Origin: an uncultured Pelagibacteraceae bacterium
GTDB lineage: Bacteria > Pseudomonadota > Alphaproteobacteria > Pelagibacterales > Pelagibacteraceae
DNA length: 64,000 bases
Direction: 5' to 3'
NCBI GenBank assembly: GCA_902558815.1
Contig: CACEFF010000003.1
Location: forward strand, 1-64,000
Under the pieces are notes generated by a model. That model saw only the letters and a list, made by a program, of their open reading frames with translations. It made no database searches and was not told where the DNA came from. Both the position numbers and the translations under genes were made by a program. Positions 28,267-39,476 of this stretch are shown piece by piece. Every line of letters starts with the position of its first letter. The first letter of the stretch is position 1.

Positions 28267-30945
28267 TTAAAGTTTTTTTAAAGATTTACTTTTTTGCAAT
28301 TCTGCTTGTGCTGCTGCCAATCTTGCAACTGGGACTCTATAAGGTGAACAAGAAACATAATTAAGGCCAACTTTTGAACAGAAATAAATACTTTTTGGAT
28401 CACCCCCATGTTCACCACAAATTCCAAGCTTTATTTTTTTATTTTGTTTCTTTCCATTTTCAACTGCTATTTCTACTAAATCTTTGACTCCTTCATCTAT
28501 TGATATAAATGGATCAATAGCAAAAATTTTGTTGTCTATATAATCATTTAAGAATTTACCACTATCATCCCTACTAATTCCAAAAGTTGTTTGTGTTAAA
28601 TCATTTGTTCCAAAACTAAAAAATTCAGCATGTTTGGCTATATCTTTTGCTTTAATTGCAGCTCTTGGTAATTCAATCATAGTACCAACCAAAAATTCTA
28701 TTTGAATTTTATTTTCTAATTGAACTTCTTTTGCAGTCTTGATTACAAGATTTTTCATTATTTTAATTTCAGCTTCAGTAGAAACCAAAGGAATCATTAT
28801 TTCTGGAAAAGCAAATTTCTGTTTGTTCTTTTTAAGATCAGATAAAGCCTCAAAAATTGCTCTACATTGCATTTCATAAATTTCTGGAAAAGAAATACCC
28901 AATCTACATCCTCTATGTCCAAGCATAGGATTTTGTTCGTGAAGCTCATCTATTCTAGACTCTACTTCTTTTTTGTCTGTACCAACAACTTTAGCTACCT
29001 CAGATATTTCTTTATCAGATTTGGGTAAAAACTCATGTAGTGGTGGATCTAATAATCTAACTGTAACCGGAAGACCATGCATAATTCTAAATATCTCCAT
29101 AAAATCTTTTTTTTGGTGAGGTAAAAGCTTTTCTAAGGCTTTAGCTCTATCTTCTTGAGTTTTTGATAAAATCATTTCTCTTACTGACAAAATTCTTTCT
29201 TCATCAAAAAACATATGTTCAGTTCTACAAAGACCTATTCCTTCTGCACCAAAATCTCTAGCTGTTTTAGTATCTGAAGGAGTTTCAGCATTAGTTCTAA
29301 CTTTGAGTTTTCTAATATCATCAGCCCAGCTCATTAATTTTGAAAAATCTCCTGATATTTCTGGTTTAACTGTTGGAACATTTCCTAAAATTATTCTTCC
29401 TGTAGACCCATCTATTGTAATTATATCTCCCTCTTTAATTTCGCTGAATGTTGTTTTGAAGGTTTTATTCTCGTAATTAATGTCAATTTCACTTGAACCA
29501 GAAACACAAGGTCTTCCCATCCCTCTTGCTACTACTGCAGCATGACTGGTCATACCACCTCTTGCTGTCAAAATTCCTTTAGCAGCATGCATTCCTTGAA
29601 TATCTTCTGGGGATGTTTCAATTCTTACTAAAATAGTATCTTGCATCATATCATTCAATCTTTCAGCTTCTTCAGAGGTAAAAACAACTTTACCACTAGC
29701 TGCTCCTGGGGATGCGGGTAAACCGTTTGCAATTACTTCTATAGGACTTTTTTCATCTAAAGTTGGATGTAGTAATGTGTCTAAAGAATTTGGATCAATT
29801 CTTAAGATGGCATCATTTTTAGAAATTAACTTTTCATTAACCATATCAACTGCAATTTTTACAGCTGATTTTGATGTCCTTTTACCTGAACGAGTTTGTA
29901 GTATCCAAAGTTTTTTCTTTTCAACAGTAAATTCAACATCTTGCATATCTTTATAATGTTTTTCTAATTTTTTTAAAATCTTACGTAATTCCTGGTAAAC
30001 TTTTGGCATAGATTCTTCCATAGATAACTCTATAACTTTAGCCTCTTTTTTTGCTTTTCTAGTTATGTATTGTGGTGTTCTAGTTCCTGCTACAACATCT
30101 TCACCTTGTGCATTAATTAAATACTCTCCATAAATATTGTTTGAGCCATCAGAGGGATTTCTTGTAAAAACTACACCTGTAGCACAATCATTTCCCATAT
30201 TTCCAAAAACCATACTCTGAACATTGACAGCTGTTCCCCATTCAGCAGGAATTTGATTTAATTTTCTATAAACTTTTGCTCGATTACTTTCCCAAGATAA
30301 AAACACTGCACTAATTGCGCCTAATAATTGTTCATTTACATCTTGAGGAAAATCTTTATTTGTTTTTTCTTTAACTGTATTTTTAAAATCTTTAATTAAA
30401 CCATCCCAATCTGCCTCATTAAGTTCAGTATCCAGCAATACGCCTTTTGTTAACTTATAGTTTTCAATTAACTCTTCAAAATGATAGCTCTCTACTCCCA
30501 TAACAACATTGCTATACATTTGTATAAATCTTCTGTAACTATCTTTGGCAAATCTACCATTGGATGACTTATTCGCTAAAGCAATTACAGTTTTATCATT
30601 TAAGCCAAGATTAAGAATTGTATCCATCATGCCAGGCATAGAAACTCTAGCACCAGATCTGACAGATAATAAAAGAGGATTTTTTAAATCTCCAAATTTT
30701 TTAGATACATCTTTTTCTATTATTTTTAACTCTTTTTTAATTTGGCTAATAAGTTTTGAGTTTAATTTCTTTTTATCTTTATAAAAAATTTCACAAACTT
30801 TTGTTGAAATTGTAAAGCCTGGTGGCACAGGAAGTCCCATTCTTCCCATTTCTGATAAATTAGCACCTTTGCCACCCAAGAAATTTTTAGGTTTTTTAAT
30901 TTTCTTTGAGTCTTTTGACTTAAAATTTATAATCAATTTATTCAT
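28267..30945 (-). CDS. ppdK: Pyruvate, phosphate dikinase
   Basis: An 892-residue enzyme of full PPDK length. The N-terminal ATP-grasp domain opens with GGKGANLSEMGRMGLPVPPG, the phosphohistidine domain has the catalytic His in GGMTSHAAVVARGMGRPCVS near residue 455, and the C-terminal PEP/pyruvate barrel ends with GICGEHGGDPKSIYF. It interconverts pyruvate + ATP + Pi and PEP + AMP + PPi. In SAR11-type metabolism PPDK is thought to stand in for pyruvate kinase or to feed gluconeogenesis. It overlaps the glyS 3' end by 8 bases and is last of glyQ-glyS-ppdK. Confidence 0.97.
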   Translation of the reverse strand: MNKLIINFKSKDSKKIKKPKNFLGGKGANLSEMGRMGLPVPPGFTISTKVCEIFYKDKKKLNSKLISQIKKELKIIEKDVSKKFGDLKNPLLLSVRSGARVSMPGMMDTILNLGLNDKTVIALANKSSNGRFAKDSYRRFIQMYSNVVMGVESYHFEELIENYKLTKGVLLDTELNEADWDGLIKDFKNTVKEKTNKDFPQDVNEQLLGAISAVFLSWESNRAKVYRKLNQIPAEWGTAVNVQSMVFGNMGNDCATGVVFTRNPSDGSNNIYGEYLINAQGEDVVAGTRTPQYITRKAKKEAKVIELSMEESMPKVYQELRKILKKLEKHYKDMQDVEFTVEKKKLWILQTRSGKRTSKSAVKIAVDMVNEKLISKNDAILRIDPNSLDTLLHPTLDEKSPIEVIANGLPASPGAASGKVVFTSEEAERLNDMMQDTILVRIETSPEDIQGMHAAKGILTARGGMTSHAAVVARGMGRPCVSGSSEIDINYENKTFKTTFSEIKEGDIITIDGSTGRIILGNVPTVKPEISGDFSKLMSWADDIRKLKVRTNAETPSDTKTARDFGAEGIGLCRTEHMFFDEERILSVREMILSKTQEDRAKALEKLLPHQKKDFMEIFRIMHGLPVTVRLLDPPLHEFLPKSDKEISEVAKVVGTDKKEVESRIDELHEQNPMLGHRGCRLGISFPEIYEMQCRAIFEALSDLKKNKQKFAFPEIMIPLVSTEAEIKIMKNLVIKTAKEVQLENKIQIEFLVGTMIELPRAAIKAKDIAKHAEFFSFGTNDLTQTTFGISRDDSGKFLNDYIDNKIFAIDPFISIDEGVKDLVEIAVENGKKQNKKIKLGICGEHGGDPKSIYFCSKVGLNYVSCSPYRVPVARLAAAQAELQKSKSLKKL

Positions 30946-33010
30946 TATTTGCTTTTAGCAACCTAAAATTTATAAAATTTTGAAAGGTTTTACATAACAT
31001 ATTAATAAGTTCCAATCTGTTTTTTTTTAAAGTTTCATTTTCTTCGTTAACTTTAACATTGTCAAAAAACTCAAATATCTCCTTCTTAGCTCCTGCTAAA
31101 ATTGACAATGATTCTTCGAAGTTTTCATCATTATTAATATTTGAATAATACTTCTTAATCTCATTTATCTTTTTAAATAAATTCTTCTCAAAATCAGTTT
31201 TAAAAATACCAGGATCAGTTGCATTATTCATTTCAATTTTGCTTTTTTCGAGTTCACCATCTAGAATATTAGATGCTCTTCTATAACTTGATGTAATATC
31301 AAGTCCTAATTGATTATTTATGATCTTGTTAAGGCTATTAGCTTTTTCATAAGATGAAAATAATTTGTTAAGTGAAAATGATGAAATTGTAGCATCAATT
31401 ATATCAAAACGAATCTTTTTTTCTTTCATATAATATCTAAATCTATCTTTTAAAAAGTTATAAAGTTCTTTTTGTATATCTTGATTTATAAATTTGTACC
31501 CCTGATCTTGATACAAACTTGAAGAGTAACTTAATAAATCATTCACTTTTAAATTTATCTTATTTTCAATTATAGTTCTAATAATACCGAGTGTTACTCT
31601 TCTTAAAGCAAATGGATCTTTTGAGCTTGTAGGTTTTTCATTAATCCCAAAAAATCCAACTAAGGTATCAATTTTATCAGCAACAGATAATGCAATGCTA
31701 AAAGGTTTTTTTGGAATTTTCGAATCTAGGCCAATAGGTAAATATTGTTCTGTTATTGCTAAAGAAATTTCTTTGTCAAATCCTTGGTAGGCTGAAAAAT
31801 ATCCACCCAAAATACCTTGTAGCTCAGGGAATTCTCCAACTAAGTCAGACATTAAATCTGTTTTACAAATTGATGCTGACAACTCTACTTTTTCTTTACT
31901 AATTAATAATTCATCTGAAATCATACCACCCAATTTTCTCATTCGTTGGACTTTGTCGAAATATGACCCTAATCCTTTAAAAAAACTCATTGATTTTAAA
32001 TCAGATACTTTTTTAACTAAATTTTGAGTTTTGTCTTTATTCCAAAAAAATTCTGCATCACTAAGTCGAGCATCTACAACTCTTTCATTTCCAATTTTTA
32101 TCAATCCTTTTTGATCTTTTTTATTTGAAATAATCAAGAATTCATTTGTAATTTCACCTTTATAATCAAAAGTTGGGAAATATTTTTGATGTGACTCCAT
32201 AGTTAATATTAAAATTTCTTTTGGAATACTTAGAAACTTTTTATCAAAACTGCATAGCAAAATGTTAGGATTATCAACTAAGTTTGTTACTTCATCTAAT
32301 AATTTTTCATTTTCTTTAATAGTTAATTTTTTTTTAATAAGTATTTTTGAAAATTCTATCTTTATTAATTCCTTCCTTTTATTTTGGTCAATAATTGTTT
32401 TATGTTTTTTGAAATATTTTGCATATGATTTAAAATCAATAAAAGATTTTTTTTTTTCTTCAAAATCTTTATCTATGTAGGTTAAATTTGAAGATGAAAT
32501 ATGATGGAAATCAAAATTGATTACTTTCTTATCAAAAACTGACAAAATAGATTTTAAGGGCCTACCCCAATTAAGGTCAAATTCTCCCCATTTCATTGAT
32601 TTTTTCCATTGATAGCTCTCAAGTAATTTTGGGACATGCTCTATCAATAAATCATGAGTTTTTAATAATTTGGATTTTGTTTTATAAAAATAAAACTCAC
32701 CTTTTTCAGTTTTATCTTTAAATAGGTCTTTTTTATCTATTTTATTTGATCTTATAAAACCTTCCAGAGCTTGTTCGGTTGTATTAGTCTTTGGTCCTTT
32801 TATATTTTTAGATGTTATTTTTATTTGTTTATCTAAACCTTCAAAAACGACAACTAATCTATTGGGTGTTGATAATGAAAAATATTTTTTTGATTTAATT
32901 GATTTTTCTAAAAAAAATTTTTGAAATTCCGCTAAAAGTTTCTCACGAAAATTTTTTTGGAGTCCTGCTGGAATTTCTTCACTGAATAACTCTAAAAAAA
33001 ATTCTGCCAT
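30938..33010 (-). CDS. glyS: Glycyl-tRNA synthetase beta subunit
   Basis: A 690-residue protein matching GlyS length. The N-terminal FFLELFSEEIPAGLQKNFRE is the conserved opening (LLVELGTEELPP in other species). The central EFPELQGILGGYFSAYQG near residue 395 and ADKIDTLVGFFGINEKPTSSKDPFALRR are GlyS hallmarks. The beta subunit holds the tRNA-recognition and HD-like domains and works with GlyQ as an alpha2beta2 tetramer. It follows glyQ by 1 base and overlaps ppdK by 8. Confidence 0.97.
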   Translation of the reverse strand: MAEFFLELFSEEIPAGLQKNFREKLLAEFQKFFLEKSIKSKKYFSLSTPNRLVVVFEGLDKQIKITSKNIKGPKTNTTEQALEGFIRSNKIDKKDLFKDKTEKGEFYFYKTKSKLLKTHDLLIEHVPKLLESYQWKKSMKWGEFDLNWGRPLKSILSVFDKKVINFDFHHISSSNLTYIDKDFEEKKKSFIDFKSYAKYFKKHKTIIDQNKRKELIKIEFSKILIKKKLTIKENEKLLDEVTNLVDNPNILLCSFDKKFLSIPKEILILTMESHQKYFPTFDYKGEITNEFLIISNKKDQKGLIKIGNERVVDARLSDAEFFWNKDKTQNLVKKVSDLKSMSFFKGLGSYFDKVQRMRKLGGMISDELLISKEKVELSASICKTDLMSDLVGEFPELQGILGGYFSAYQGFDKEISLAITEQYLPIGLDSKIPKKPFSIALSVADKIDTLVGFFGINEKPTSSKDPFALRRVTLGIIRTIIENKINLKVNDLLSYSSSLYQDQGYKFINQDIQKELYNFLKDRFRYYMKEKKIRFDIIDATISSFSLNKLFSSYEKANSLNKIINNQLGLDITSSYRRASNILDGELEKSKIEMNNATDPGIFKTDFEKNLFKKINEIKKYYSNINNDENFEESLSILAGAKKEIFEFFDNVKVNEENETLKKNRLELINMLCKTFQNFINFRLLKANNE

Positions 33011-33011
33011 T

Positions 33012-33893
33012 TTAAACTTGTGTATTAATCCAAATTGCAGCAGCTGATTTTGTAATCTCTCTTATTCTTCCAATGTACTCTGCTCTTTGCGCTACACTAA
33101 TTACACCTCTTGCATCTAAAATATTAAATACATGACTTGCTTTTAGACATTGATCATAAGCTGGTAGAGAGATTTTTTTTTCAACTAATGATTTAGCTTC
33201 TTTTTCAAACATATTAAACATTTTAAGAAGGTTTTCTGTATTAGCATGTTCAAAGTTATATGCAGAAAATTCCTTTTCAGATTGATAAAAAACTTCTCGG
33301 TATTCGACATTTTCATTGTTCCAAATTAAATCATATACATTTTTTTTTTCTTGAGTGAACATACAAATTCTTTCTAAACCATATGTTATTTCAACTGAAA
33401 CTGGCTTGCATTCAAAACCAGCCATTTGTTGAAAATATGTAAATTGAGTTATTTCCATACCATCACACCATACTTCCCAACCAAGACCCGCAGCTCCCAG
33501 GGTTGGGCTTTCCCAGTCGTCTTCAACAAATCTGATATCATGATTTTTATGATCAATACCAATTACTGATAAACTATTTAAATATAGTTTTTTTATATTT
33601 GATGGTGAAGGTTTAATGATTACTTGAAATTGATAATAATGTTGAAGTCTATTTGGATTGTTCCCATATCTTCCATCTGTTGGTCTTCTTGAAGGTTGTA
33701 CATATGCAGCTTTCCATGATTTAGGTCCAAGAGATCTTAAGGTAGTTGCTGGGTGAAATGTTCCAGCTCCAACCTCTATGTCGTAAGGTTGTAAAATTAC
33801 ACAGCCATGTTTGCTCCAAAATTTCTGTAAATTAAAAATTGTATCTTGGAAAGTTTGGAATTTTGGTTTCTTTTTAATATTTTTAGAGACCAT
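33012..33893 (-). CDS. glyQ: Glycyl-tRNA synthetase alpha subunit
   Basis: A protein of about 293 residues with the class II catalytic core: [20 protein letters not shown] at the start, [23 protein letters not shown] (motif region near residue 42) and [21 protein letters not shown]. It activates glycine and charges tRNA-Gly with GlyS. I chose the ATG at 33893, giving an N-terminus like other GlyQ proteins; an upstream ATG at 33917 would add 8 residues. The start overlaps the sppA-like gene's 3' end by about 11 bases. Confidence 0.95.
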   Translation of the reverse strand: MVSKNIKKKPKFQTFQDTIFNLQKFWSKHGCVILQPYDIEVGAGTFHPATTLRSLGPKSWKAAYVQPSRRPTDGRYGNNPNRLQHYYQFQVIIKPSPSNIKKLYLNSLSVIGIDHKNHDIRFVEDDWESPTLGAAGLGWEVWCDGMEITQFTYFQQMAGFECKPVSVEITYGLERICMFTQEKKNVYDLIWNNENVEYREVFYQSEKEFSAYNFEHANTENLLKMFNMFEKEAKSLVEKKISLPAYDQCLKASHVFNILDARGVISVAQRAEYIGRIREITKSAAAIWINTQV

Positions 33894-34689
33894 ATCTTTG
33901 CCATACTGATTTTTCATCTAATATATTTGCGAGTTGGTCTACATGGTCATTTGAAGATGATAATTTTTTACTTAACCAGCCTTTTGATTTTTCAAATTTT
34001 TTGATTACTACATCTTCTCCAAATTTTTCTTTTAATATTTGGTTAGCATCTCCAATTTCATCAACTAAACCCAAATCTTTTGCTTTACTACCAGACCAGA
34101 ATTCTCCAGAAAATAATTCTATATCTATTTTTTTTAATTTAGAACCTCTACTTTTTTCAACAACTTCAATAAAATCTTTATGTAAATCTAATTGAATATT
34201 TTTTAATCTTTCTATGTCTTCTTTTTTTTCTTCTAAGAAGGGATCTAATGTACTTTTGTTTTTACCAGCGGTATGCACTCTCCTTTCAACACCAATTTTT
34301 TTTATTAACTCTGTAAAACCAAAAGAAGAATAAATAACACCTATAGAACCAATAATAGAACTTGAGTTTGCATATATTTCGTCGCCAGCACACGCAATCA
34401 AATAGCCTCCAGAAGCAGCAACATCTTCAGCAAAGACTATTACTTTTTTTTTATTTTTTTTAGCTTGTTGTCTTATAAAATTATATATCAAATGAGACTG
34501 AACTGGCGATCCACCAGGTGAATTTATAGTGATCGCAACACAGGGTGCTTTTTTTACTGAAAATGCTTTTGAAATAATACCCTCTTGACCTGAAAAATCT
34601 ATACCTTGCTTAAACTTTCCCACATTTCCAATCACACCACTTAATTTAATATGAGGAATGATTTTTTTCTTTTTTAAAAAGGAAAACAT
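33883..34689 (-). CDS. sppA: S49 family peptidase (SppA/SohB-like)
   Basis: A 268-residue single-domain S49 peptidase. [18 protein letters not shown] near residue 58 and the nucleophile Ser in [20 protein letters not shown] near residue 92 are clear; the general-base Lys is expected in [10 protein letters not shown] near 143, and the [18 protein letters not shown] block follows. These serine-lysine proteases digest signal peptides or membrane protein fragments. It lacks a strong N-terminal membrane segment and is short like SohB-type or half-length SppA. It is divergent from ispB and upstream of glyQ. Confidence 0.92.
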   Translation of the reverse strand: MFSFLKKKKIIPHIKLSGVIGNVGKFKQGIDFSGQEGIISKAFSVKKAPCVAITINSPGGSPVQSHLIYNFIRQQAKKNKKKVIVFAEDVAASGGYLIACAGDEIYANSSSIIGSIGVIYSSFGFTELIKKIGVERRVHTAGKNKSTLDPFLEEKKEDIERLKNIQLDLHKDFIEVVEKSRGSKLKKIDIELFSGEFWSGSKAKDLGLVDEIGDANQILKEKFGEDVVIKKFEKSKGWLSKKLSSSNDHVDQLANILDEKSVWQRYGL

Positions 34690-34757
34690 TTTTAATCTTT
34701 ATAGAATTTTTAATTGAATATAAAGACACCTTATAATTGAAGATTCAGGTGCGTCAA

Positions 34758-34786
34758 TTGATAAGTAATAAATATAAAGTTATTAT
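34758..34786 (+). promoter_or_regulatory. Candidate promoter for ispB
   Basis: TTGATA (34758-34763), a 17-base spacer and TATTAT (34781-34786). It predicts a start near 34793, giving a leader of about 12 bases before the ATG at 34805, and lies in the divergent region shared with the sppA-like gene. Confidence 0.45.
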
Positions 34787-34804
34787 ACTAGTTTGTTCTC
34801 ATAT

Positions 34805-35818
34805 ATGGGAACAGTTATTCAGCTTAAAAACCAAATTAATAATTCTTATTTTCAACTTAAAGACTCAGTCGAGAATAAATTATTATTAGTTGAAGAAAAA
34901 ATTAAATCAAAGCTATTGAGTGATGTTGAATTAGTTCAAAAAATGACAGCATATCACCTTGATACAGGTGGTAAAAGATTAAGAGCTTTACTAACCTTAG
35001 GATCTGCCAAAATGTGTGGTTATTCAAAAGGCACAAGGGATATTAATTTAGCAGCTTGTGTAGAATTAATTCATGCTGCAACTTTAATGCATGATGATGT
35101 GATAGATAATGGTTCCTTAAGAAGAGGAAAAAAAACGTTGAATAAAATTTGGGATAATCACTCGTCTGTATTAGTTGGAGATTATTTACTGAGTAGATGT
35201 TTTGAAATGATGGTAGAAGATGGAAATTTAGAAGTTTTAAAATTATTATCTTCAACATCTTCGAAGATTGCTCAGGGTGAAGTATTGCAACTTCAACATA
35301 AAGGTGAGGTTGATATGCTAGAAGAAACATATCTTAAAATTATATCTGCAAAAACTGCAGAGTTATTTGCGGCTGCTACAAAAGTTGGAGCAATTTTATC
35401 TAATGTAAAAAATAAAGAAAAAGAGGCATTAGAGTTTTATGGAAGAAACCTAGGTTTAACATTTCAAATTGCTGATGATACTCTAGATTATAATTCTGAA
35501 TTAAAGTTATTCGGAAAAAAAATCGGTCAAGATTTTTATGAGGGAAAAATTACACTGCCTGTTATTTTATTATTTCAAAAAGCAAATAATCAAGAAAAGG
35601 AAAAACTAAAAGATATTTTTTCAAAAAAAATTAGAAATGAAATAGACTTGGATTATTCTTTATCATTAATAAAAAAATACGATGTAATAAAATCATGTTA
35701 TCATAAAGCTGAACATTACATTAATCTAGCTTCTAATTCTTTATCATTATTTAATGATTGTGATGAAAAAAAAATTCTTGAAAGTCTGACCTCTTTTAGT
35801 TTGGCAAGAAATTTTTAG
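34805..35818 (+). CDS. ispB: Polyprenyl (octaprenyl/decaprenyl) diphosphate synthase
   Basis: A protein of about 337 residues, a trans-prenyltransferase with both aspartate-rich motifs: DDVIDNGSLRRG (first, near residue 92) and FQIADDTLD (second, near 220), plus the GGKRLRALLTL N-terminal helix. It makes the long isoprenoid side chain of ubiquinone. A frame from TTG at 34793 would add four residues, but the ATG at 34805 starting MGTVIQLKNQ is more likely. Its last 4 bases overlap pdxH on the opposite strand. Chain length cannot be read; Q8 or Q10 are both possible. Confidence 0.93.
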   Translation: MGTVIQLKNQINNSYFQLKDSVENKLLLVEEKIKSKLLSDVELVQKMTAYHLDTGGKRLRALLTLGSAKMCGYSKGTRDINLAACVELIHAATLMHDDVIDNGSLRRGKKTLNKIWDNHSSVLVGDYLLSRCFEMMVEDGNLEVLKLLSSTSSKIAQGEVLQLQHKGEVDMLEETYLKIISAKTAELFAAATKVGAILSNVKNKEKEALEFYGRNLGLTFQIADDTLDYNSELKLFGKKIGQDFYEGKITLPVILLFQKANNQEKEKLKDIFSKKIRNEIDLDYSLSLIKKYDVIKSCYHKAEHYINLASNSLSLFNDCDEKKILESLTSFSLARNF

Positions 35819-36441
35819 GGACTCAAAAGACTTTTAATCCAAATACTTTTTTCATTTAAGCTATATTTTAATCTCTCATGTATCCTATTTTCACCATCTA
35901 ACCAAAATTCAATACTCAATGGTTTTAAATTCCAGCCTGACCAATGATTAGGTCTTGGTACATTATCTTTGTCTTTATATTTTTTTTTAAAATTTTCTAA
36001 AGCATTTAAAAGTTCTTCCCTACTTTCTAAAGTGCTGCTTTGTTTAGAAGCCCAAGCTCCAATTCTACTTTCATATGCTCTAGTATTATAATAATCATCA
36101 GCAACTTTATCGTCTACCTGTTTTAAAATTCCAGTAATTCTTATCTGTCTCAACAAACTTTTCCAATGGAAGCACATTGTTGCATTTGGATTCTCTTTTA
36201 TCTCATTTCCTTTTTGACTATTGAGATTTGTGTAAAATACAAATCCATTTTTATCAAAACCTTTGAGAAGAACCATTCTCACAGAAGGAATACCATCTTT
36301 ACTTGCCGTTCCTAAAGCCAAAGCATTAGGATCATTTATTTCATTACTTTTTGCCTCAGCAAACCATTTTTCAAATAATTCAAATGGGTCGTCAAGATCT
36401 AAAAAGCACTTATCAAGCCCTAATGAGTTTTTTTGATTCAT
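35815..36441 (-). CDS. pdxH: Pyridoxamine 5'-phosphate oxidase
   Basis: A 208-residue FMN enzyme of standard PdxH length. DPFELFEKWFAEAKSNEINDP opens the fold, followed by TASKDGIPSVRMVLLKGFDKNGFVFYTN (FMN and substrate contacts near residue 55) and the C-terminal RPNHWSGWNLKPLSIEFWL and ERLKYSL. It oxidises PNP or PMP to pyridoxal phosphate. The gene stands alone between convergent ispB and divergent aroC. Confidence 0.95.
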   Translation of the reverse strand: MNQKNSLGLDKCFLDLDDPFELFEKWFAEAKSNEINDPNALALGTASKDGIPSVRMVLLKGFDKNGFVFYTNLNSQKGNEIKENPNATMCFHWKSLLRQIRITGILKQVDDKVADDYYNTRAYESRIGAWASKQSSTLESREELLNALENFKKKYKDKDNVPRPNHWSGWNLKPLSIEFWLDGENRIHERLKYSLNEKSIWIKSLLSP

Positions 36442-36474
36442 AATTTAAACAAAATAATCTATATAATATAAATA

Positions 36475-37557
36475 ATGTCATTTAATACTTTTGGAAAGTT
36501 ATTTCGTTTCACTACTTGGGGAGAGTCCCATGGGCCAGCTATTGGCTGTATTATTGATGGTTGTCCACCATTAATAAAGCTAAAAGAACAGGATATTCAA
36601 AAAGAATTAGATAAAAGGAAACCAGGACAATCAAAGTTCACAACTCAAAGAAAAGAAGGTGATAAAGTTCAGATACTTTCTGGGGTCTTTGAAGGTATGA
36701 CTACTGGCACACCAATATCCCTAATAATTTATAATGAGGACATGAGATCAAAGGATTATAAAGATATTAAAGACAAATTTAGACCTGGACATGCTGATTT
36801 TACCTATTTTAAAAAATATGGAATTAGAGATCATCGAGGAGGAGGAAGATCCTCTGCTAGGGAAACAGCTGCTAGAGTTGCAGCGGGTGCAATAGCTAAA
36901 AAAGTTTTAGAAAAAAAATTAGGTAAAAAATTTAAAATTTCTGCCGCTGTCACACAACTTGGTATTCTTGGTTGTGACACTACAAAATGGAATGATAAAA
37001 TAATTTATAAGAATCCATTTTTTTGCCCTGATAAATCAATGCTAAAAATATGGGAAAAATATTTATTAAGTATAAGAAAAGCAGGCTCCTCTTGTGGTGC
37101 TATAATTGAGGTAAGAGCCAATGGAATTCCAGCAGGATTAGGAGCACCAATTTATTCAAAATTAGACTCCGATATCGCCTCTGCTATGATGAGTATTAAT
37201 GCAGTCAAAGGAGTAAATATTGGTTCTGGAATGAATTCAGCTCAGTTATCTGGAGAAGAAAATTCAGATGAAATTTCACAAACTAAGTCAAAAATGAAAT
37301 TTGATTCAAATAATGCTGGAGGAATACTTGGAGGTATTTCATCTGGACAAGAAATAGTTGTATCATTTGCTGTAAAACCCACATCCTCAATTCTAAAAAG
37401 TAGAAAAACAATTAATAAGTTTGGAAAAAATACAACTATTTCTGTAAAAGGAAGACATGATCCTTGTGTAGGGATAAGAGCAGTACCAGTGGGGGAGGCC
37501 ATGCTCTCATGTGTTTTACTAGATCATTACCTAATGAATAAAGGACAGTGTAGTTAA
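36475..37557 (+). CDS. aroC: Chorismate synthase
   Basis: A 360-residue enzyme converting EPSP to chorismate with reduced FMN. The N-terminal [20 protein letters not shown] and the [20 protein letters not shown] region are the classic AroC signatures, with [20 protein letters not shown] next and [19 protein letters not shown] near the C-terminus. The length is normal. It is divergent from pdxH across only 33 bases and convergent with dxs. Confidence 0.97.
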   Translation: MSFNTFGKLFRFTTWGESHGPAIGCIIDGCPPLIKLKEQDIQKELDKRKPGQSKFTTQRKEGDKVQILSGVFEGMTTGTPISLIIYNEDMRSKDYKDIKDKFRPGHADFTYFKKYGIRDHRGGGRSSARETAARVAAGAIAKKVLEKKLGKKFKISAAVTQLGILGCDTTKWNDKIIYKNPFFCPDKSMLKIWEKYLLSIRKAGSSCGAIIEVRANGIPAGLGAPIYSKLDSDIASAMMSINAVKGVNIGSGMNSAQLSGEENSDEISQTKSKMKFDSNNAGGILGGISSGQEIVVSFAVKPTSSILKSRKTINKFGKNTTISVKGRHDPCVGIRAVPVGEAMLSCVLLDHYLMNKGQCS

Positions 37558-37562
37558 TATAA

Positions 37563-39476
37563 TTATTTTTGCTTTTGCAAAACAATATTTGAATTTAAAA
37601 CATCCAAAATTTTTTCTTCAATTGAATTAGCGTCTAGATTAGCAATTTTATACATATTTTCTGGTGTATCCTGATCAATAAAAATATCTGGAAGTGTTAG
37701 GGATCTAAATTTCAAATTATTATCCATCAGTCCTTTTTTTGATAAAAAATCAACTACGTGTGATCCAAATCCTCCGATGGATCCTTCTTCTATAGTTATT
37801 ATTGCTTCATGAGTAGTAGCTAATTGCCAAATGAGGTTTTCATCTAAAGGTTTTGCGAATCTCGCATCCACTACTGTTATATTAACTCCCTTTTTTTTCA
37901 AATTTTCTGTCGCTTTTAATGTTTCATTAAGTCTTGCTCCAAAATTTATTATGGCTAATTTTTTTCCTTCTTGAATAATTTTAGATTTACCTATCTCTAT
38001 CTTTTCATCAATCGAAGGTAAGGCAGATCCTAAACCAGTTCCTCTAGGATATCTAAATGCACAAGGTCTATCATTAATTTCAGTTGAAGTATTAATCATT
38101 CTTACTAGTTCAGCTTCATCACTAGCTGCCATTACTACAAAATTAGGTAATGTTGATAAATAAGTTGTATCAAAACTTCCAGCATGAGTAGGTCCATCAG
38201 CACCAACTAGACCTGCTCTATCTATTGCAAATCTGACTGGTAAACTTTGAATTGCCACATCGTGTACTACTTGATCGTAAGCCCTCTGAAGAAATGTAGA
38301 ATAAATCGCAGCATAAGGTTTATAATTTTCAGTTGCTAGGCCTGCAGCAAATGTAACAGCATGCTGTTCTGCAATACCAACATCAAAAGTTCTTTCTGGA
38401 AATTCTTTTCTGAAAATATCAAGACCTGTTCCATCAGGCATTGCTGCAGTTATAGCAACTATTTTACTATCTTTCTTAGCGTGCTGAAGCAAAGTATTTG
38501 CAAATACTTTTGTATAAGATGGCAATTTACTTGAACTTTTTGATTGTTCACCAGTCTTAACATTGAATTTTGATACACCATGGTAATTATCTTTTGCTTT
38601 TTCTGCAAATGAATATCCTTTACCTTTTTTAGTTTTAATGTGAATCAAAATTGGCCCCTCATATTTTGAGTCTCTAGCATTCTTTAAAATAGGAATTAAA
38701 GAACCTAAATCATGTCCATCTATAGGACCAATATAATAAAATCCAAGAGAACTAAATAAAGTTCCACCTGTTACTGCTGATCTCAGTAAATCCTCTGCTT
38801 TACCAGCTTTTGCACTAAATCTTTTCGAAAATGCGGATGTGATTAATTTAATAGTTTCTCTTAAACTAAAATAAATTTTTCCTGAAAAAATTTTGGCCAA
38901 ATATGTTCCCATTGCTCCAACAGGTCTTGCAATCGACATATCATTATCATTTAAGATGACAATCATTTTAGTTTTTGATGCACCTGCATTATTCATTGCT
39001 TCATAAGCCATGCCCGCACTAATAGCTCCATCACCTATCACTGCTACTACATTATCAGATTTATTTGATAGTTTATTTGCCTCAGCTATTCCTAAAGCTG
39101 AAGAGATTGATGTTGAACTATGTGCTGCTCCAAAAGTATCATATTCACTTTCGGCTCTTTTTGTAAAACCAGATAAACCACCACCTTGTCTTAACGTTCT
39201 AATTCTATCTCTTCTTCCAGTCAAAATTTTATGAGGATAACATTGATGGCCCACATCCCATATAAGTTTATCACTAGGGGTATTGAAAATATAATGAAGA
39301 GCGACTGTTAATTCAACAACACCTAAACTTGCTCCTAAGTGACCACCAGTAACAGACACTGCATCTATCATTTCTTCTCTTAATTCGTCAGCTACTTTTT
39401 GTAATTTTGTTTCTGGTATTTTCTTCAAATCTAATGGAAAATTTATTTGATTTAAAAATTCGTATTCTTTTTTCAT
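37563..39476 (-). CDS. dxs: 1-deoxy-D-xylulose-5-phosphate synthase
   Basis: A 637-residue thiamine-diphosphate enzyme of the transketolase family. Its [18 protein letters not shown] motif (Mg/ThDP site near residue 150) and the C-terminal [18 protein letters not shown] and [17 protein letters not shown] (catalytic Glu near 370) are diagnostic of DXS. It makes the first intermediate of the MEP isoprenoid route from pyruvate and glyceraldehyde 3-phosphate. It overlaps ispA by 4 bases, giving xseB-ispA-dxs, the common proteobacterial order. Confidence 0.97.
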   Translation of the reverse strand: MKKEYEFLNQINFPLDLKKIPETKLQKVADELREEMIDAVSVTGGHLGASLGVVELTVALHYIFNTPSDKLIWDVGHQCYPHKILTGRRDRIRTLRQGGGLSGFTKRAESEYDTFGAAHSSTSISSALGIAEANKLSNKSDNVVAVIGDGAISAGMAYEAMNNAGASKTKMIVILNDNDMSIARPVGAMGTYLAKIFSGKIYFSLRETIKLITSAFSKRFSAKAGKAEDLLRSAVTGGTLFSSLGFYYIGPIDGHDLGSLIPILKNARDSKYEGPILIHIKTKKGKGYSFAEKAKDNYHGVSKFNVKTGEQSKSSSKLPSYTKVFANTLLQHAKKDSKIVAITAAMPDGTGLDIFRKEFPERTFDVGIAEQHAVTFAAGLATENYKPYAAIYSTFLQRAYDQVVHDVAIQSLPVRFAIDRAGLVGADGPTHAGSFDTTYLSTLPNFVVMAASDEAELVRMINTSTEINDRPCAFRYPRGTGLGSALPSIDEKIEIGKSKIIQEGKKLAIINFGARLNETLKATENLKKKGVNITVVDARFAKPLDENLIWQLATTHEAIITIEEGSIGGFGSHVVDFLSKKGLMDNNLKFRSLTLPDIFIDQDTPENMYKIANLDANSIEEKILDVLNSNIVLQKQK